Below are positions 34,801 through 44,177 of a stretch of 64,000 nucleotides of DNA, in pieces; the first letter of the stretch is position 1, and every line of letters begins with the position of its first letter. The translations under genes and the position numbers were made by a program. This stretch comes from Ciona savignyi (lineage: Eukaryota > Chordata > Ascidiacea > Phlebobranchia > Cionidae): positions 1,014,128-1,078,127 of the forward strand of contig CH003041.1 in assembly GCA_000149265.1 (NCBI GenBank), read 5' to 3'. The notes below the pieces were generated by a model. It had not been told where the DNA came from and ran no database searches. It saw only the letters and a list, made by a program, of their open reading frames with translations.

Positions 34801-35389
34801 GTGCTGTAATTTAAACATACATCTTTAAGTACCGGTCGAGACAATTTAAAGTAAAATATGTATTAAGGGCAAAAAGATATGTAACGCACACGCTGATTAC
34901 AAGAAAAACTAAAATCAGGGTAAGATATAGGAAGGCAGCTGCATACCTAAATGAAGATTAAGTCGTTGGGGTTAATGCTGGCTTTAGAGTTAACTTTAGT
35001 TCTGGTTTTGAGGACAAGGTTACGTAGTTTGAGTAAGCATACACCCTTCTTTCTCATTTTAGTGTTGCTCCGTAATTAGATTTAGCTCAAAATAATTAAA
35101 GAAAATTTTGGGCAGGGTGCCACAGCCCTCCCCCTAAAAATAACTTAGCTAAAATACCTTGAATCNNNNNNNNNNNNNNNNNNNNNNNNNNNNNNNNNNN
35201 NNNNNNNNNNNNNNNNNNNNNNNNNNNNNNNNNNNNNNNNNNNNNNNNNNNNNNNNNNNNNNNNNCTTCAGGACTAGAGGGCAGGTCAGTGTTAGGTTGT
35301 GGTGGTACCGTTGTGTTATCTCTTGTGCTTGTTCCAGGAATATCCGTAATTGGGTTGGTTTCAATAATATCCGTGGCGTTACTTGCCAT
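22805..35389 (-). CDS. TMEM266: TMEM266-type voltage-sensor domain protein
   Basis: Exons, minus strand: 35158-35389 (ATG at 35389, with 100 N at 35166-35265), 34715-34803, 33404-33526 (S1), 32980-33119 (S2), 31982-32035, 29663-29801 (S3-S4), 28693-28808, 27837-28010, 27065-27156, 24751-24894, 24322-24495, 23333-23543, 22805-22895. The order is short N-terminus, four helices like the proton channel HVCN1 (S2 ILHWISFSILSLFFIE, S3 VIDCAVVTMS), a coiled coil, then FEIKQLRGFLGARAPDL, close to human TMEM266 FEIRQLRAHLAQQ, then a long Ser-rich tail. S1 lacks the Asp that gives HVCN1 proton selectivity, in line with a non-conducting sensor. Phases fit except between 27065-27156 (ends phase 2) and 24751-24894 (needs phase 1), so a small exon is probably missing. 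The C-terminus is uncertain: reading through the last donor meets a stop at 22772-22774. Confidence 0.87.
23153..23232 (-). mobile_element. Family A SINE tail fragment
   Basis: GATGGGATATTCATATCCCG then GTTAACACAAGGGCAATCGT: the tail of a minus-strand family A SINE in a TMEM266 intron. Confidence 0.65.
23655..23830 (+). repeat. Dispersed repeat D, copy 1
   Basis: Matches 34440-34615 in the same orientation: GTTGTCATTTAAGTC, TTTTGTGTTATTT, AAAGCTGAAACAATT, TTCTGGTGTTCTGA and ATTACGGTA in the same order. Class unknown; no inverted ends or tRNA-like head seen. Both copies lie in TMEM266 introns. Confidence 0.6.
24016..24245 (-). mobile_element. tRNA-like SINE (family A)
   Basis: From ATAGGATAGTATATTCATG through CCTCGCGCCCACCGTCGGG to CTGCAACCCTTCAACTGAAA and ACTAGTCTAATATGTCG. 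It stops just short of TMEM266 exon 24322-24495. Confidence 0.8.
26428..26705 (-). mobile_element. tRNA-like SINE (family A), diverged
   Basis: GGATAGGATAAGAAAG at one end, ACTGTCAGGTTACTGGA in the body, CTAACCAGCAACCAGTCTCG and GGCTGAAAGGG near the head. In a TMEM266 intron. Confidence 0.65.
26873..26990 (+). mobile_element. tRNA-like SINE (family B)
   Basis: TATGGTCGTGTGGCAGAATG resembles a tRNA A-box region and CATCGTGGGTTCAAAACTTG a B box, followed by GGCTCAGTAAAAAA. Related copies are at 41385-41508, 41520-41640 and 49177-49290. It does not fold into a standard tRNA by eye, so it is taken as a SINE. Confidence 0.6.
28371..28664 (-). mobile_element. tRNA-like SINE (family A), near full length
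   Basis: Runs from GGATAGGATGTCCATG to CAGCAGACTAATCTTTCGG, ending about 30 bases from TMEM266 exon 28693-28808. Confidence 0.8.
29802..31981. other. TMEM266 intron, no recognised feature
   Basis: AT-rich intron between the exons at 31982-32035 and 29663-29801. I see no repeat family member or coding exon; a 20-base block with GATGTAACTTAATTGGAC is doubled near 31385-31425. Confidence 0.5.
32809..32862 (-). other. Partial duplicate of the TMEM266 S2 exon
   Basis: This stretch repeats the 3' part of exon 32980-33119 and its donor, about 170 bases further on. It reads ILQWISFPILFLFFIE against ILHWISFSILSLFFIE, followed by GAG|GTGAAA in place of GAG|GTAAGG. A possible acceptor (AATAAAG|GTG) precedes it, and the 54 bases are open and phase 0 at both ends. 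Flanking intron sequence (CCCCTAATAAACTAT; ACTTCAAAAAGT) is duplicated too, so this is a local tandem duplication. Whether it is spliced is unknown. Confidence 0.6.
33551..34410 (-). mobile_element. Family A SINE interrupted by a hAT-like MITE
   Basis: SINE tail GATAGGATATT ends at 33571 and resumes at 34127 (ATATTCATGTTTGTCCCCG), running to the head ACCAGACTAATCTGTCGGAC. The intervening 33572-34126 is a separate element. In a TMEM266 intron. Confidence 0.85.
33572..34126. mobile_element. hAT-like MITE, 555 bp, with 8-bp target duplication
   Basis: Ends are inverted repeats TAGGGCTGCGAA / TTCGCAGCCCTA. Flanking octamers are ATATTAAT (33564-33571) and ATATTCAT (34127-34134), one mismatch; the second is the intact SINE sequence. 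Subterminal GGTTAACCG / TTAACCGTT motifs recur at both ends. The interior holds about three imperfect copies of a 45-50 base block with ACCATTCACACGTCGATT. No transposase. Confidence 0.8.
34440..34615 (+). repeat. Dispersed repeat D, copy 2
   Basis: Second copy of the repeat at 23655-23830 (GTTGTCATTTAAGTC ... AAAGCTGAAACAATT ... TTCTGGTGTTCTGA), same orientation. In a TMEM266 intron. Confidence 0.6.
35166..35265. other. Assembly gap (100 N)
   Basis: Exactly 100 N, a common placeholder for a gap of unknown size. It lies inside the first coding exon of TMEM266, so that exon's true length and sequence are unknown. Confidence 0.99.
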
Positions 35390-35557
35390 TATGATTACCT
35401 TTTATGGATTAACAAACACTAAACTCACTGTTTGGTTTAAGGATAGAAAAAGGCTGACGGTTGGCATAAAAAATAACCTTTTTTTTACTTCTATAAACCT
35501 GGCTGATAATCCTGATTCCTGTCAATACAACTTTGTTAACAAAAAAGCAACTGTCTA

Positions 35558-35842
35558 TTCCGACCAGTTAAGTCTGGTGGTTTTGTGTGACGCTTTTCAA
35601 CCAAAAGATTGCAAGTTCGAAACTGGGCGATAGCTAGTCGGTTGTATCCTTGCGCAAGGCACTTTACGGAAATTGCCTGAACCCAGCAGATTAATGGGTT
35701 TTTCAAGAAATTGAGGGAACGTGTGAACCACACACAATAATAGCTGTGGTAACCCAGTGGGCACAAGATGATCTGACCATTGCTTGTGTTTTAATCCCCT
35801 TGGTTTTCTCATTTACAGGAATAAACATGAATATCCTATAAT
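35558..35842 (+). mobile_element. tRNA-like SINE (family A), near full length
   Basis: TCCGACCAGTTAAGTCTGG at the head, GCAAGTTCGAAACTGGGCG as the B-box region, AAACATGAATATCCTATAA at the tail. Lies just upstream of the TMEM266 start codon. Confidence 0.85.
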
Positions 35843-36586
35843 ATTGCTGTACCGTACACATATTTACAGTAGAACGATTAAGTAATGCAGCAAGACTCAA
35901 CAGATATTCCCACCGAGCACACATTCCTATAACATGTTTAAGCGGTCGCATATTAGAAAGGTCGCCTGATGAGTAATAGCGCATTAGAAAGAGCAGTAGG
36001 ACCTCCCATTTACACTGTCTGTACCGAAATAATCCTTCTGCCTTTAAAAGCACTTTTACTCGACAGGCGGAAGTAGTATTTGGAAATTTTTACTTTTTCA
36101 AAACAAATTATTAATTAATTAATTAATTGCGTGATCGTTTTGGATTTTCCGAAATGCGCAATTGTCTACTTTTGCAACAAAAAAGGTATTCTCTTAAAAA
36201 AACACAAACTGAGTAATTCACTAGACTCTAGTGACTAGAAAATGGGTCAAACGAACTTAAATTCAAGATCTTTAAATTCTACCTCCGTAACTCGAGATAA
36301 AGAATTCATCACAAACCGAAAAGGGGTAATCCCCGAAATCTAACCGCATTAGACTTCCAAAAATAGTATATATTTATAAGAAATGAAGTATTTTGATACA
36401 GCTTTGTTTATTTACTTATTGATATAATATTGACCACATTTAAAAATAATAAAAACGTATTATATTCTACCCACCATGTTTCCTTGAAATAAAGCGTTCT
36501 GTAAACACGCAACATAAATTAAACTAGATGATTTTAAGATTTTTTCGATTACTGTGTTATGTATTTCGAAATTGATAACATGTGCA

Positions 36587-39500
36587 TCAAAGTTCTTCTT
36601 TCGTCCCGGTGGTTTCGACGTCAAAATATTTCTCTATATCAACCGACCCACAGTCAGTAACCTTCACGTCCCGATGTGGCCGTGCTTCTGAATCGGTGGA
36701 TACTTTGGAAATTGCTTTAACTGTGTCCTGTAAATCAATATTAGAGGCAAGTAAATTTTCGGATGTTCTTATACATATATGCTTAATTTAAAAAATGGCT
36801 TAATTATAAATGCGTTGGCTATTTTATGGCATATTTTTAATCGCTGTGGTGTTGAGTGGTTGATCATTGATGCACTTAAAAAAGTATTTCGATTGCAAGG
36901 GTGTGCATGTTTGTCCCATTCAGGGTTAGGATACATGTGTTAATTCCTAATTTGAAAAACACAGGCGTGTTTATCCCAGATAACAAAGACATAGAAGGCG
37001 TTGTGACACGATCAGTCGTCAAATAATATCGAGCCAACATTAAGGTTTCCGACACATGTGAAGTGTTTTAAAAACGATGGAAAGATTTCTTCAATTTCTG
37101 TTTGGCCAATAGCTGGATTCAGGCAACGTGCGCATACGCAATCTAGAACACAATCCGACCAGCAAAAAGTGGAGAAATTCATGGTTTCACATCGCTAGTG
37201 AAAAGCGGCATTCATACGAATCTCAGTTTTTAACGCACCTGGTGTTTCGTCACTATAAACAAAAGCAACAAAATTAGTATTTCAAGCATCAACTGTTATA
37301 GAATTATTAATGTTTATCACCTAATGGGGAAAAACGCCAGTGGACGTTGATCACACCAATCGTGTAGATAGACGTAGGTTCTGGCAATGTCCGCTAAGTG
37401 TCTTTCCATAGGACACAGCCGTCTAGCTAGCAACATATCTTGAACCTTTCACGCAAACGGCACTAACTAACCCACCAAACTAATCAGTCGACACAATTTC
37501 ACTTTGTTATTTCTTGTCAATCAACCTACCATGCCTTTTCTGTCAAACACGATTTAACCTTAATATTTTTTGTCAATCTACCTACCATGCCCTTTAAAAC
37601 TTTCCCGAACACGACGTGGAGTTTATCCAGCCAGGGCGCTTTCACCAAAGTTATAAAGAATTGGGATCCATTTGTATTAGGCCCAGCGTTTGCCATGCTA
37701 ACCCAACCAGCACCGTAATGTCGCAATTTAAAGTTTTCGTCCTTAAACGCAGAATATTTGCCGTATTTGTTCTTGATGGAGCTTTTGCCTATAGAAAAAA
37801 ATAGAATAGGATAGGAGGTTCATGTTTAACCCCGTGAATGAAAAAAACAAGGGTGTTAACACAGGGGCAATCGTCAAATCACCATGCGCCCACCGTCGGA
37901 TTACCGGAGCTATTGGATTGTGTGTTTATAATAGACACGTTCCTAGAACCCATTAATCTGCTGGCTTTAGGCCATTTCGGTTACGTGCCTATCCCAAGGA
38001 CACAACCGACTTGCTAGTGACCAGTTTCGTACCAGTAATCTCTGGTTGAAAGGCGTCACACTAAACCACCAGACTAACCGGTCTGGCGAAAAATACCCTC
38101 TAATTGTGAAAAAAATTATCATATATTTTTTAATTGCAGGAAGTCATTACTAACAGCCGTAACCAACAATGCTGTTCGTCACCAATGGCCGTAAATAACA
38201 GTGTGGTATGTGCTTACCGCCAGTGCCATCTCCACGTTCGAAATCCCCTCCTTGAATCATGAAATCTTGGATTACGCGGTGGATCTTACAGCCTTTGTAT
38301 CCGAACCCAGGCTGGTTAACAAACAAATAATTTAAAGAGGTGTGAAATGTTTTATGCCTGATTTGTTCTGTACGGTGGAAAGTAATGGGTTGTTAGGAGG
38401 GTGGTGGTGGGGTCGAAAATTTCGGTTAGGATTGTATTCACATGAATGACCTTTTTGTGAATGGAAAAACGCAAATAATTAAGGTTATCTTGCGTTCACC
38501 GTCGTGTTACTGGACCAATTTTAATGTGCCATGTATGGTTAATATGTTATTAGGACAAACAAATAAAAAAAATATTTCAAGCTCGATTGCTAACTTGATC
38601 TGGTTGCCAAATGATACAAATTTCAACATGTGTTGTTGAATAATATGTTCAGGAACGAAAAACTGTAATAGCTATAAATTGCCCCAGACAAAGTTGTAGT
38701 TAAAGTATATTTATTGATGGCTTAAAATGGGATTATAATGCTCACCGCTCCGTTGCAAAGATCGCGAAAGTTTTTCGCGGTTTTCGGGACGATGTCGCCA
38801 AACAAACCGATTTCAATCCTGTTTTTCTGTGGCTTGCCGTCGATCGAGATTTCCAGAAACACCTGCAGACGAACGCGTAAAAATGCATATCATACTAGAG
38901 AGTGTCAACCACGTGTTTAACCAACACTATTTGTAAAACACATGTCGTATGCAATATATTCATGCTACAGTGTCCCTAACCACAATTTGTATTTTATACA
39001 CTGAGTATGTACTTTGTTTCTGCAAGCATAAACGCATGGGTCCCGTAGTTATCAGGCCAAACTTCTTTTCCATGTGTAGTTGAGAACAGAATAGGCCTAA
39101 ACGTCTTAAATATACGAACATTTAACCACAACTGTTTTAAATTAAAGCTTCTTTTCAAGCGTGGTGGTAAAATAGAGCTAAATTTTCAAAATACCCCGAT
39201 TTCATGGTTTTTGGGAATTCCCCTGGGTTTAGTAGATCATTTTCTGTTTTACAATGTGGGTCATGTGAATCGGAGTTTTATTCCGATTTGTCGACTCCTT
39301 GTTGGATATGTCAGTGCGATATGGCATGTCTGTCACAGTCATAATTCAAGATCGAATTTTCGTTTTTAGGGAAGATCGTATTTTCGTCGTAGGGAATTAC
39401 CAAGATCGTATTTTCGTCGTAGGGAATTACCCTAAGTAATTGTTTTCTTTCTTTTAATAAATTGACTCAGAGTGTTTAATGGTCTAACATTCCACCAAAT

Positions 39501-42113
39501 CTGATCAAAATTAGAGCAGCCGTTCAAGCGCTATGCCCCAAAAAGATAATTTATTAGAAAAACGTTTTGGTTTTTAACGTCTCAGGGGATTCCCCTAGAT
39601 TTATTACCCAAAAGTATAGTTTCTGCATATTTAGACCATGTTCTCTTACAAATGTCAAATTTTTATTGCGATTCCATTACTCTTTTTGGTAGATGTCGGG
39701 GCGCCATGCCATGCATATGTTGCTATCATGATTTGAGGAAAAAATCTTATTTTTTAGAGTATTTCATTAGATAATCTTTTTTATTTGTTTTAAGTGTTAA
39801 ATCAGTGACTAATGCACTTACATTCCACCAAATCTGATTAAAATTGGAGAATATTTTTAAGCGCTATCCCGTAAATAGCTATTTTTTAAGAAAAAAATAC
39901 AGTTTTGGTTTTTAAGGTCTCAGGGGAATTTTCCTAAATTTATCCCCCCAAATTTTAATTTCTGCACATCTAGACAATGTTGTCTAACAAATTTAAAATT
40001 TTATTTGCGATTCCATTACTCCTTTTGGTAAATGTCGAGGTGAAATAGCATGCTTCACAATCCTGATTTGAGAACAAAAACCTATTTTGGGGGGTATTTT
40101 CCTAAATAGTTTTTTTTATTTTCTTTAGGTGTTAAATAAGTGACTAATTACTTACATTTCACCAAATCTGATTAAAATTGGAGCAGCCGTTCAAGCGCTA
40201 TGCCCAAAAAAAGCTAAAATTTTTGACAAAAATACCGTTTTGGTTTTTCACCCCCCCAGGGGAATTCCCCTAGGTATATTACCCAAAATTTTGGTTTCTG
40301 CTCATCTAGACCATGTGTTCTAACAAATGACAAAGTTTCATTACGATTCCGTTATCCTTTCTGGTAGATGTCGGAGCCACAATCTATGCCTGTCACAATC
40401 TTGATTTAGAAACATATCTTCATATTTAGGGTATTTCCCTAGGTTAATATTTTGTTTCTTTTAATTGGTAACGCAGTGGCTAACACGCTACTATTTTACC
40501 AAATCTGATGAAAATTGGAGCAGCCGTTCATGCGCTATGCCCAAAAAAGCTAAAAAATTTGAAAAAAATACCGTTTTGGTTTTTTACCTCCCAGGGGAAT
40601 TCCCCTAATTATTTTACCCAAAATTTTGGTTTCTGCTCATCTAGACCATGTGGTCTAACCAATGACCAAGTTTCATTGAGATTTTATTATTCCCTTCTGG
40701 TAGTTGTCGGAGCCACAAGCCATGCCCTGTCAAGCGTTTGACGAAAAAAAAAGAAAAAAAAAAGAAAAAAAAAACCGACAAAAACAATATGTGGGACCCA
40801 TAATTACCAAAAGTTTTACATAACCATTAGATTAGATCTAGCGTAAACTCAATTGATCCGATAACAGTGTGAAAAAACATTTACCGCGTGAGTATAGCAT
40901 ACGTTATTCGTATTTTATATTTTTGTGTGTAGTATATATATGATCAAGACTTACCTCTCAGTTTTAATATAACCCATTTATATATTCATGTCCACGGTCG
41001 TGATACCGGGTCGTTTTTATTTTTTACCTCCTACCTAAGACACCGTCAAAAAAACAAAGTTGTCTTTTTCAACTCTTATAGGGTGACGTCCATTTCATGC
41101 CACTAAGTCCAATATCACTACTGGTCATTGGGCAAAGTATTTTAGGTAGGCGATGTGTGGTATCCATGATGGCGGTCTACTTGCGAGAGCCTTTTTTTTA
41201 AAGAACAATACCCGAATCCAGAATTTGTTCGGTAGCGGCCTTCATTCCACGATGACAAATATTTTATTTTCTTTTATTGGTTGCAGAGGGTGCTATATAT
41301 TGGTTTCCAAAAAAATCATAAATAAGAGGAGGCCAAGGGTACGGTTCCATCATGGGTTCGAAACTTAAGTCAATAAAAAGAGGAGGCCGGGCTTTTACAG
41401 TCGTGTGGCCAAATGGTTAACGCTACCGATACATATACCTACTCCTATTCATTTACGGTCCGAGTAACGAGCCCACCATGGGTTCGAAAATTGGCTCGGT
41501 AAAAAAGAATAAAAATAAAAGGAGGCCGAGTACGGTAGTGTGGTCGAATGGTTAACGCGACGATTAATGCCGACATACAAAAAAGAAATCAAACCCATTA
41601 TGGATTCGAAACGAAGCCCGCTAACAAAAAAAGAGGTTTTCACCAGTGGACCCGATACCGAAGGAGGCCGATACCAAACAAATTCTGGTATAGCCTAAGG
41701 CATCGTGGTGGAAAATAGGAAAAAGGTTCGCACGAGTGGACCAAACTCGATACCACACAGCTTCCACCGTATTTTATGGAAATACTCTAATATGGTTACC
41801 AGTGCGGAAAATTATTAGGTTCTAATTACGGCCTTGCCCAACGACAAAACCGACTAGCTAGCGACCAGTTTCGAATCTGGAACGCTTGGGCTGAAAGCGA
41901 CGCACTAAACCACTAGATTAATCGGTAAGAATTAGACTGGCTTAAATGTAAGACACGCTAAAGGATGCTAAAAATATATGCCAACACTTTAGAGCTTATT
42001 ACGTTTCTGAAAACAGTATTCCTACTTACCACTGATGTCACTGTGACTTTATCTGCTGACGCGCAAAATTTAAAACAAGTTAACAAGAAGCTAACTAAGA
42101 AAACGATCCTCAT
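36587..42113 (-). CDS. PPIB: Cyclophilin B, ER peptidyl-prolyl cis-trans isomerase
   Basis: Catalyses proline cis-trans isomerisation during folding in the ER. Exons, minus strand: 42030-42113, 38746-38862, 38218-38311, 37586-37788, 36587-36727; phases agree and give 212 residues (human about 216). Residues 1-20 are a signal peptide ([20 protein letters not shown]), followed by DKVTVTSV. The cyclophilin fold follows: [26 protein letters not shown] with the catalytic Arg79, Phe84 and Gln87; [18 protein letters not shown] with Gln141 and Phe143; Trp151; and [11 protein letters not shown]. The protein ends KEEL, an acidic tetrapeptide like KDEL, consistent with ER retention. The catalytic residues I can check are present, so it should be active. 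Intron 1 (about 3.2 kb) is largely a repeat element at 38899-40775. Confidence 0.95.
37375..37494 (-). mobile_element. Family A SINE head fragment
   Basis: GTTCTGGCAATGTCCGCTAA ... CCACCAAACTAATCAGTCGA; only the head-proximal part of a minus-strand copy, in a PPIB intron. Confidence 0.65.
37801..38091 (-). mobile_element. tRNA-like SINE (family A), near full length
   Basis: From GAATAGGATAGGAGGTTCATG to CACCAGACTAACCGGTCTGG, starting about 13 bases from PPIB exon 37586-37788, upstream of its acceptor on the gene's strand. Confidence 0.85.
38899..40775 (+). repeat. Long repeat element R, copy 1, with ~335-bp tandem units
   Basis: A unique head (CAACCACGTGTTTAA ... ATATTCATGCTACAG ... CATGGGTCCC) is followed by four units of about 335 bases. 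Unit marks: CCAAATCTGAT at about 39495, 39828, 40162 and 40499; GAGCAGCCGTTCAAGCGCTA; CAGGGGAATTCCCCTA; TCTAGACCATGT; TGGTAGATGTCGG. It ends GTCAAGCGTTTGACG and then an A/G-rich tract. The same order is found at 58178-59310. No protein frame spans units. Class unknown. Lies in PPIB intron 1. Confidence 0.8.
41385..41508 (+). mobile_element. tRNA-like SINE (family B)
   Basis: AGTCGTGTGGCCAAATGG then CGAGCCCACCATGGGTTCG and GGCTCGGTAAAAAAG. A fragment of the same family (CATCATGGGTTCGAAAC) is at 41333-41380. Confidence 0.65.
41520..41640 (+). mobile_element. tRNA-like SINE (family B), second in cluster
   Basis: GAGGCCGAGTACGGTAGTGT, GGTCGAATGGTTAACGCGAC, then CCCATTATGGATTCGAAAC. Directly follows the copy at 41385-41508 in the same orientation. 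Confidence 0.6.
41831..41932 (-). mobile_element. Family A SINE head fragment
   Basis: CTTGCCCAACGACAAAACCG, GCGACCAGTTTCGAATCTGG and CACTAGATTAATCGG: head of a minus-strand copy in PPIB intron 1. Confidence 0.65.
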
Positions 42114-42617
42114 TTTGGATATTTATCGAAAACACATCTATACTCCAACCTGTCGAAGTAATTAGTTTATTTTTTACATAAGCTTCTGTTTCTAATTTAT
42201 TTATCACATTTTTTCATTACAAAATTGTCAACATTTAATAAATTATGGCCACGCAGGAAAACTTCGTCAGAACACATGCAGCGAAGTTAGAACCGATATC
42301 AATCGACTTTCCACCTCACCTATACAATGAAGATGTACATGCGATATGTGCTGTGTGCTTATTGGTCGGTTATGCAATGTTGCTTTAGTTATATCAAGTG
42401 GGGTAAATGACAACACTGATTGGTAGAACTAACACAACGCGCGCAATGAACCACTAGTACCGCAACCATCCTTTTGCACGAAACACACCACTGTGGATTG
42501 AGAAGAACCAGCAGTACAGTCCAAATACCACTGTACAACGGCAACTTTTCTATAGATATTTTTCATAAAACAACTATTTAGTGGGTAGGTAGAAATAAGC
42601 ATTGAAAATGGCGGGCA

Positions 42618-42818
42618 TGATAGGATAGGACAGTATCTCCGTGAATGGGAAAACCGAGGTCGTTAACACACCGGCAATCGTCAGATAATCTCGCGCCCAC
42701 CGTCGGGTTACCGGAGCTATTGCAGCTTGTGGTGTATGATTTACACGTTCCTTAAATTTAGTAGACCCTTTGACTGAACGGCGACGAACTAAACCACCGG
42801 ACTAACCCGTTGGGCATG
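42618..42818 (-). mobile_element. tRNA-like SINE (family A), internally deleted
   Basis: GATAGGATAGGACAG, then TCGCGCCCACCGTCGGGTT, then a jump to GACTGAACGGCGACGAAC and CCGGACTAACCCGT. The segment between the body and the head is missing. Confidence 0.7.
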
Positions 42819-43198
42819 ATGATTCCCGTGCCATTTCTGCTATACTTGGTCCGTCTTAGTGGGCAAAAAGACTGTCGAAAATAAAGGGAAGTGAGTAGTT
42901 ATAGGTAAAATATAAAATACCGAAATATTTCCACAAACCCAGAACGTTATAAAAACATGCGCTATTTAATATTTATCCAATTGGCAATTGAACTTTTCTG
43001 GCTTAGTGCTTTCATCAGTAAACTGTCGCTAATTTTTAAAAAGCGCCGTCAGCGCGTTGCCAAGAGTCCACAGCCGCTAAACACCCTACATTAAAATAAT
43101 AAAAATAAACGTCACGTAGAACAATCATCGTGGTCGCGTTACTCAAGCCATTGCAATGGGTTTAGGTCATGCGAAGAAACGGATAGGTTTTGTTTAAC

Positions 43199-43390
43199 TC
43201 AGGGGTGGGCAACTTCTGTAGTCGGCGGGCCAGATGTCAAAAAATAAAGTCCTTAGTGGGCCGGATTATTACATGAATTGTATTCAATATCTTAATTACA
43301 GGGTATGGTAAGATAAACTGCGGGCGGACAATATCTTAATTACATTTTTCAATATCTTAATTACATGGTATAGTTAGATACAGTCTGGTC
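43199..43390. mobile_element. hAT-like MITE (GGGGTGGGCAAC ends), copy 2
   Basis: Starts CAGGGGTGGGCAACTTCTG and shares GGCCGGATTATTACATGAA and CAATATCTTAATTACAGGG with 10174-10364. CAATATCTTAATTACA is repeated three times and the right terminal repeat is not seen; a SINE begins at 43395. Confidence 0.55.
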
Positions 43391-43394
43391 AAAA

Positions 43395-43645
43395 TCCGAC
43401 AGATTAGTATGGTGGTTAAGTGCGTCGTCTTTCAGCCGAATGGTTGAAGTTTCGAAACTGGTCGCTAGTCAGTTGTGTCCTTTGGCAAGGCACGTTACGG
43501 TCATTGCTTAAACCCAGCGAATTAATGGGTTCTAATAAATTGAAGGATCGTGTGAATCATGCACAACACATTGCAATAGCTCTGGTAACCCGACCCTTGG
43601 CTTTCCCACTCACGGGGATAATTCCTACCCTATCCTCCACGGTCA
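43395..43645 (+). mobile_element. tRNA-like SINE (family A), internally deleted
   Basis: AATCCGACAGATTAGTATGG, GAAGTTTCGAAACTGGTCG, and body to CTCTGGTAACCCGACC. It then skips to CTTGGCTTTCCCACTCACGG. Confidence 0.75.
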
Positions 43646-43880
43646 GTATGTTACCCATGCCTGGTTAAACTCATTAAATCATTTGGTTCGGGCGCTAACT
43701 GTATTTTCCAAGAACAAAACCAACTGAACAGATCCTACCACTTTTCGCTGACAATTCGAAGTACTGACGAGCCGAATACCATTTGGAATATTGACATTCT
43801 CATTGATTGAATAAAAAACACTTCCGCGAGTTTTACACGAAGGTAATAAACGTACAATTAATTGAATATGCCATTCAACA

Positions 43881-44177
43881 TTAGGTTTCAGAAAGTGATA
43901 TATACGGAAGTTTATCCCCTAAATATTCCTTTATTTGTTTCTGTTCTGACGGCGGAGGCAACGACGGAATTATCCCTTGTTGATTTCGTTTTCGTGAAAC
44001 GCCTTTCCAAAACCCAATACAGTCTTGGTAATTCACAAAAGGTACAGTGCATTCTGATTTCTTGTAGTTGTTTCCTTCCATACACGCCATCGACTCCTTT
44101 TGCTCTTCAATGCAAGGATTTTTACCAGGGTCCAGAAAGTTCGTGGCCCTATCCCCAACACGGCCTTTCGATGACAT
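43881..44177 (-). CDS. CHCHD7: CHCHD7, twin CX9C mitochondrial intermembrane-space protein
   Basis: A 98-residue uninterrupted frame from ATG at 44177 to a stop at 43881-43883. It contains two CX9C motifs, Cys22/Cys32 and Cys43/Cys53, which form the two disulphides of the coiled-coil-helix-coiled-coil-helix fold after import through the MIA40 pathway. NPCIEEQKESMACMEGNNY, then FWKGVSRKRNQQGIIPSLP and a C-terminal GDKLPY, follow the order of human CHCHD7 (NPCLSE ... ENNYDRERC ... FWNSIVMQRRKNGVKP ... GNMPY). Length is close to the human protein (85). No intron interrupts the frame. A retrocopy is possible in principle, but the frame is intact. The 136-codon frame on the plus strand is its antisense shadow. 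Confidence 0.92.
   Translation of the reverse strand: MSSKGRVGDRATNFLDPGKNPCIEEQKESMACMEGNNYKKSECTVPFVNYQDCIGFWKGVSRKRNQQGIIPSLPPPSEQKQIKEYLGDKLPYISLSET

Noticed and set aside
36958-37150. Further family A SINE copy (GTGTTTATCCCAGATAACA; GACACGATCAGTCGTC)
   Set aside because: Too diverged to place ends; noted only as a probable relic, as is 38435-38515.
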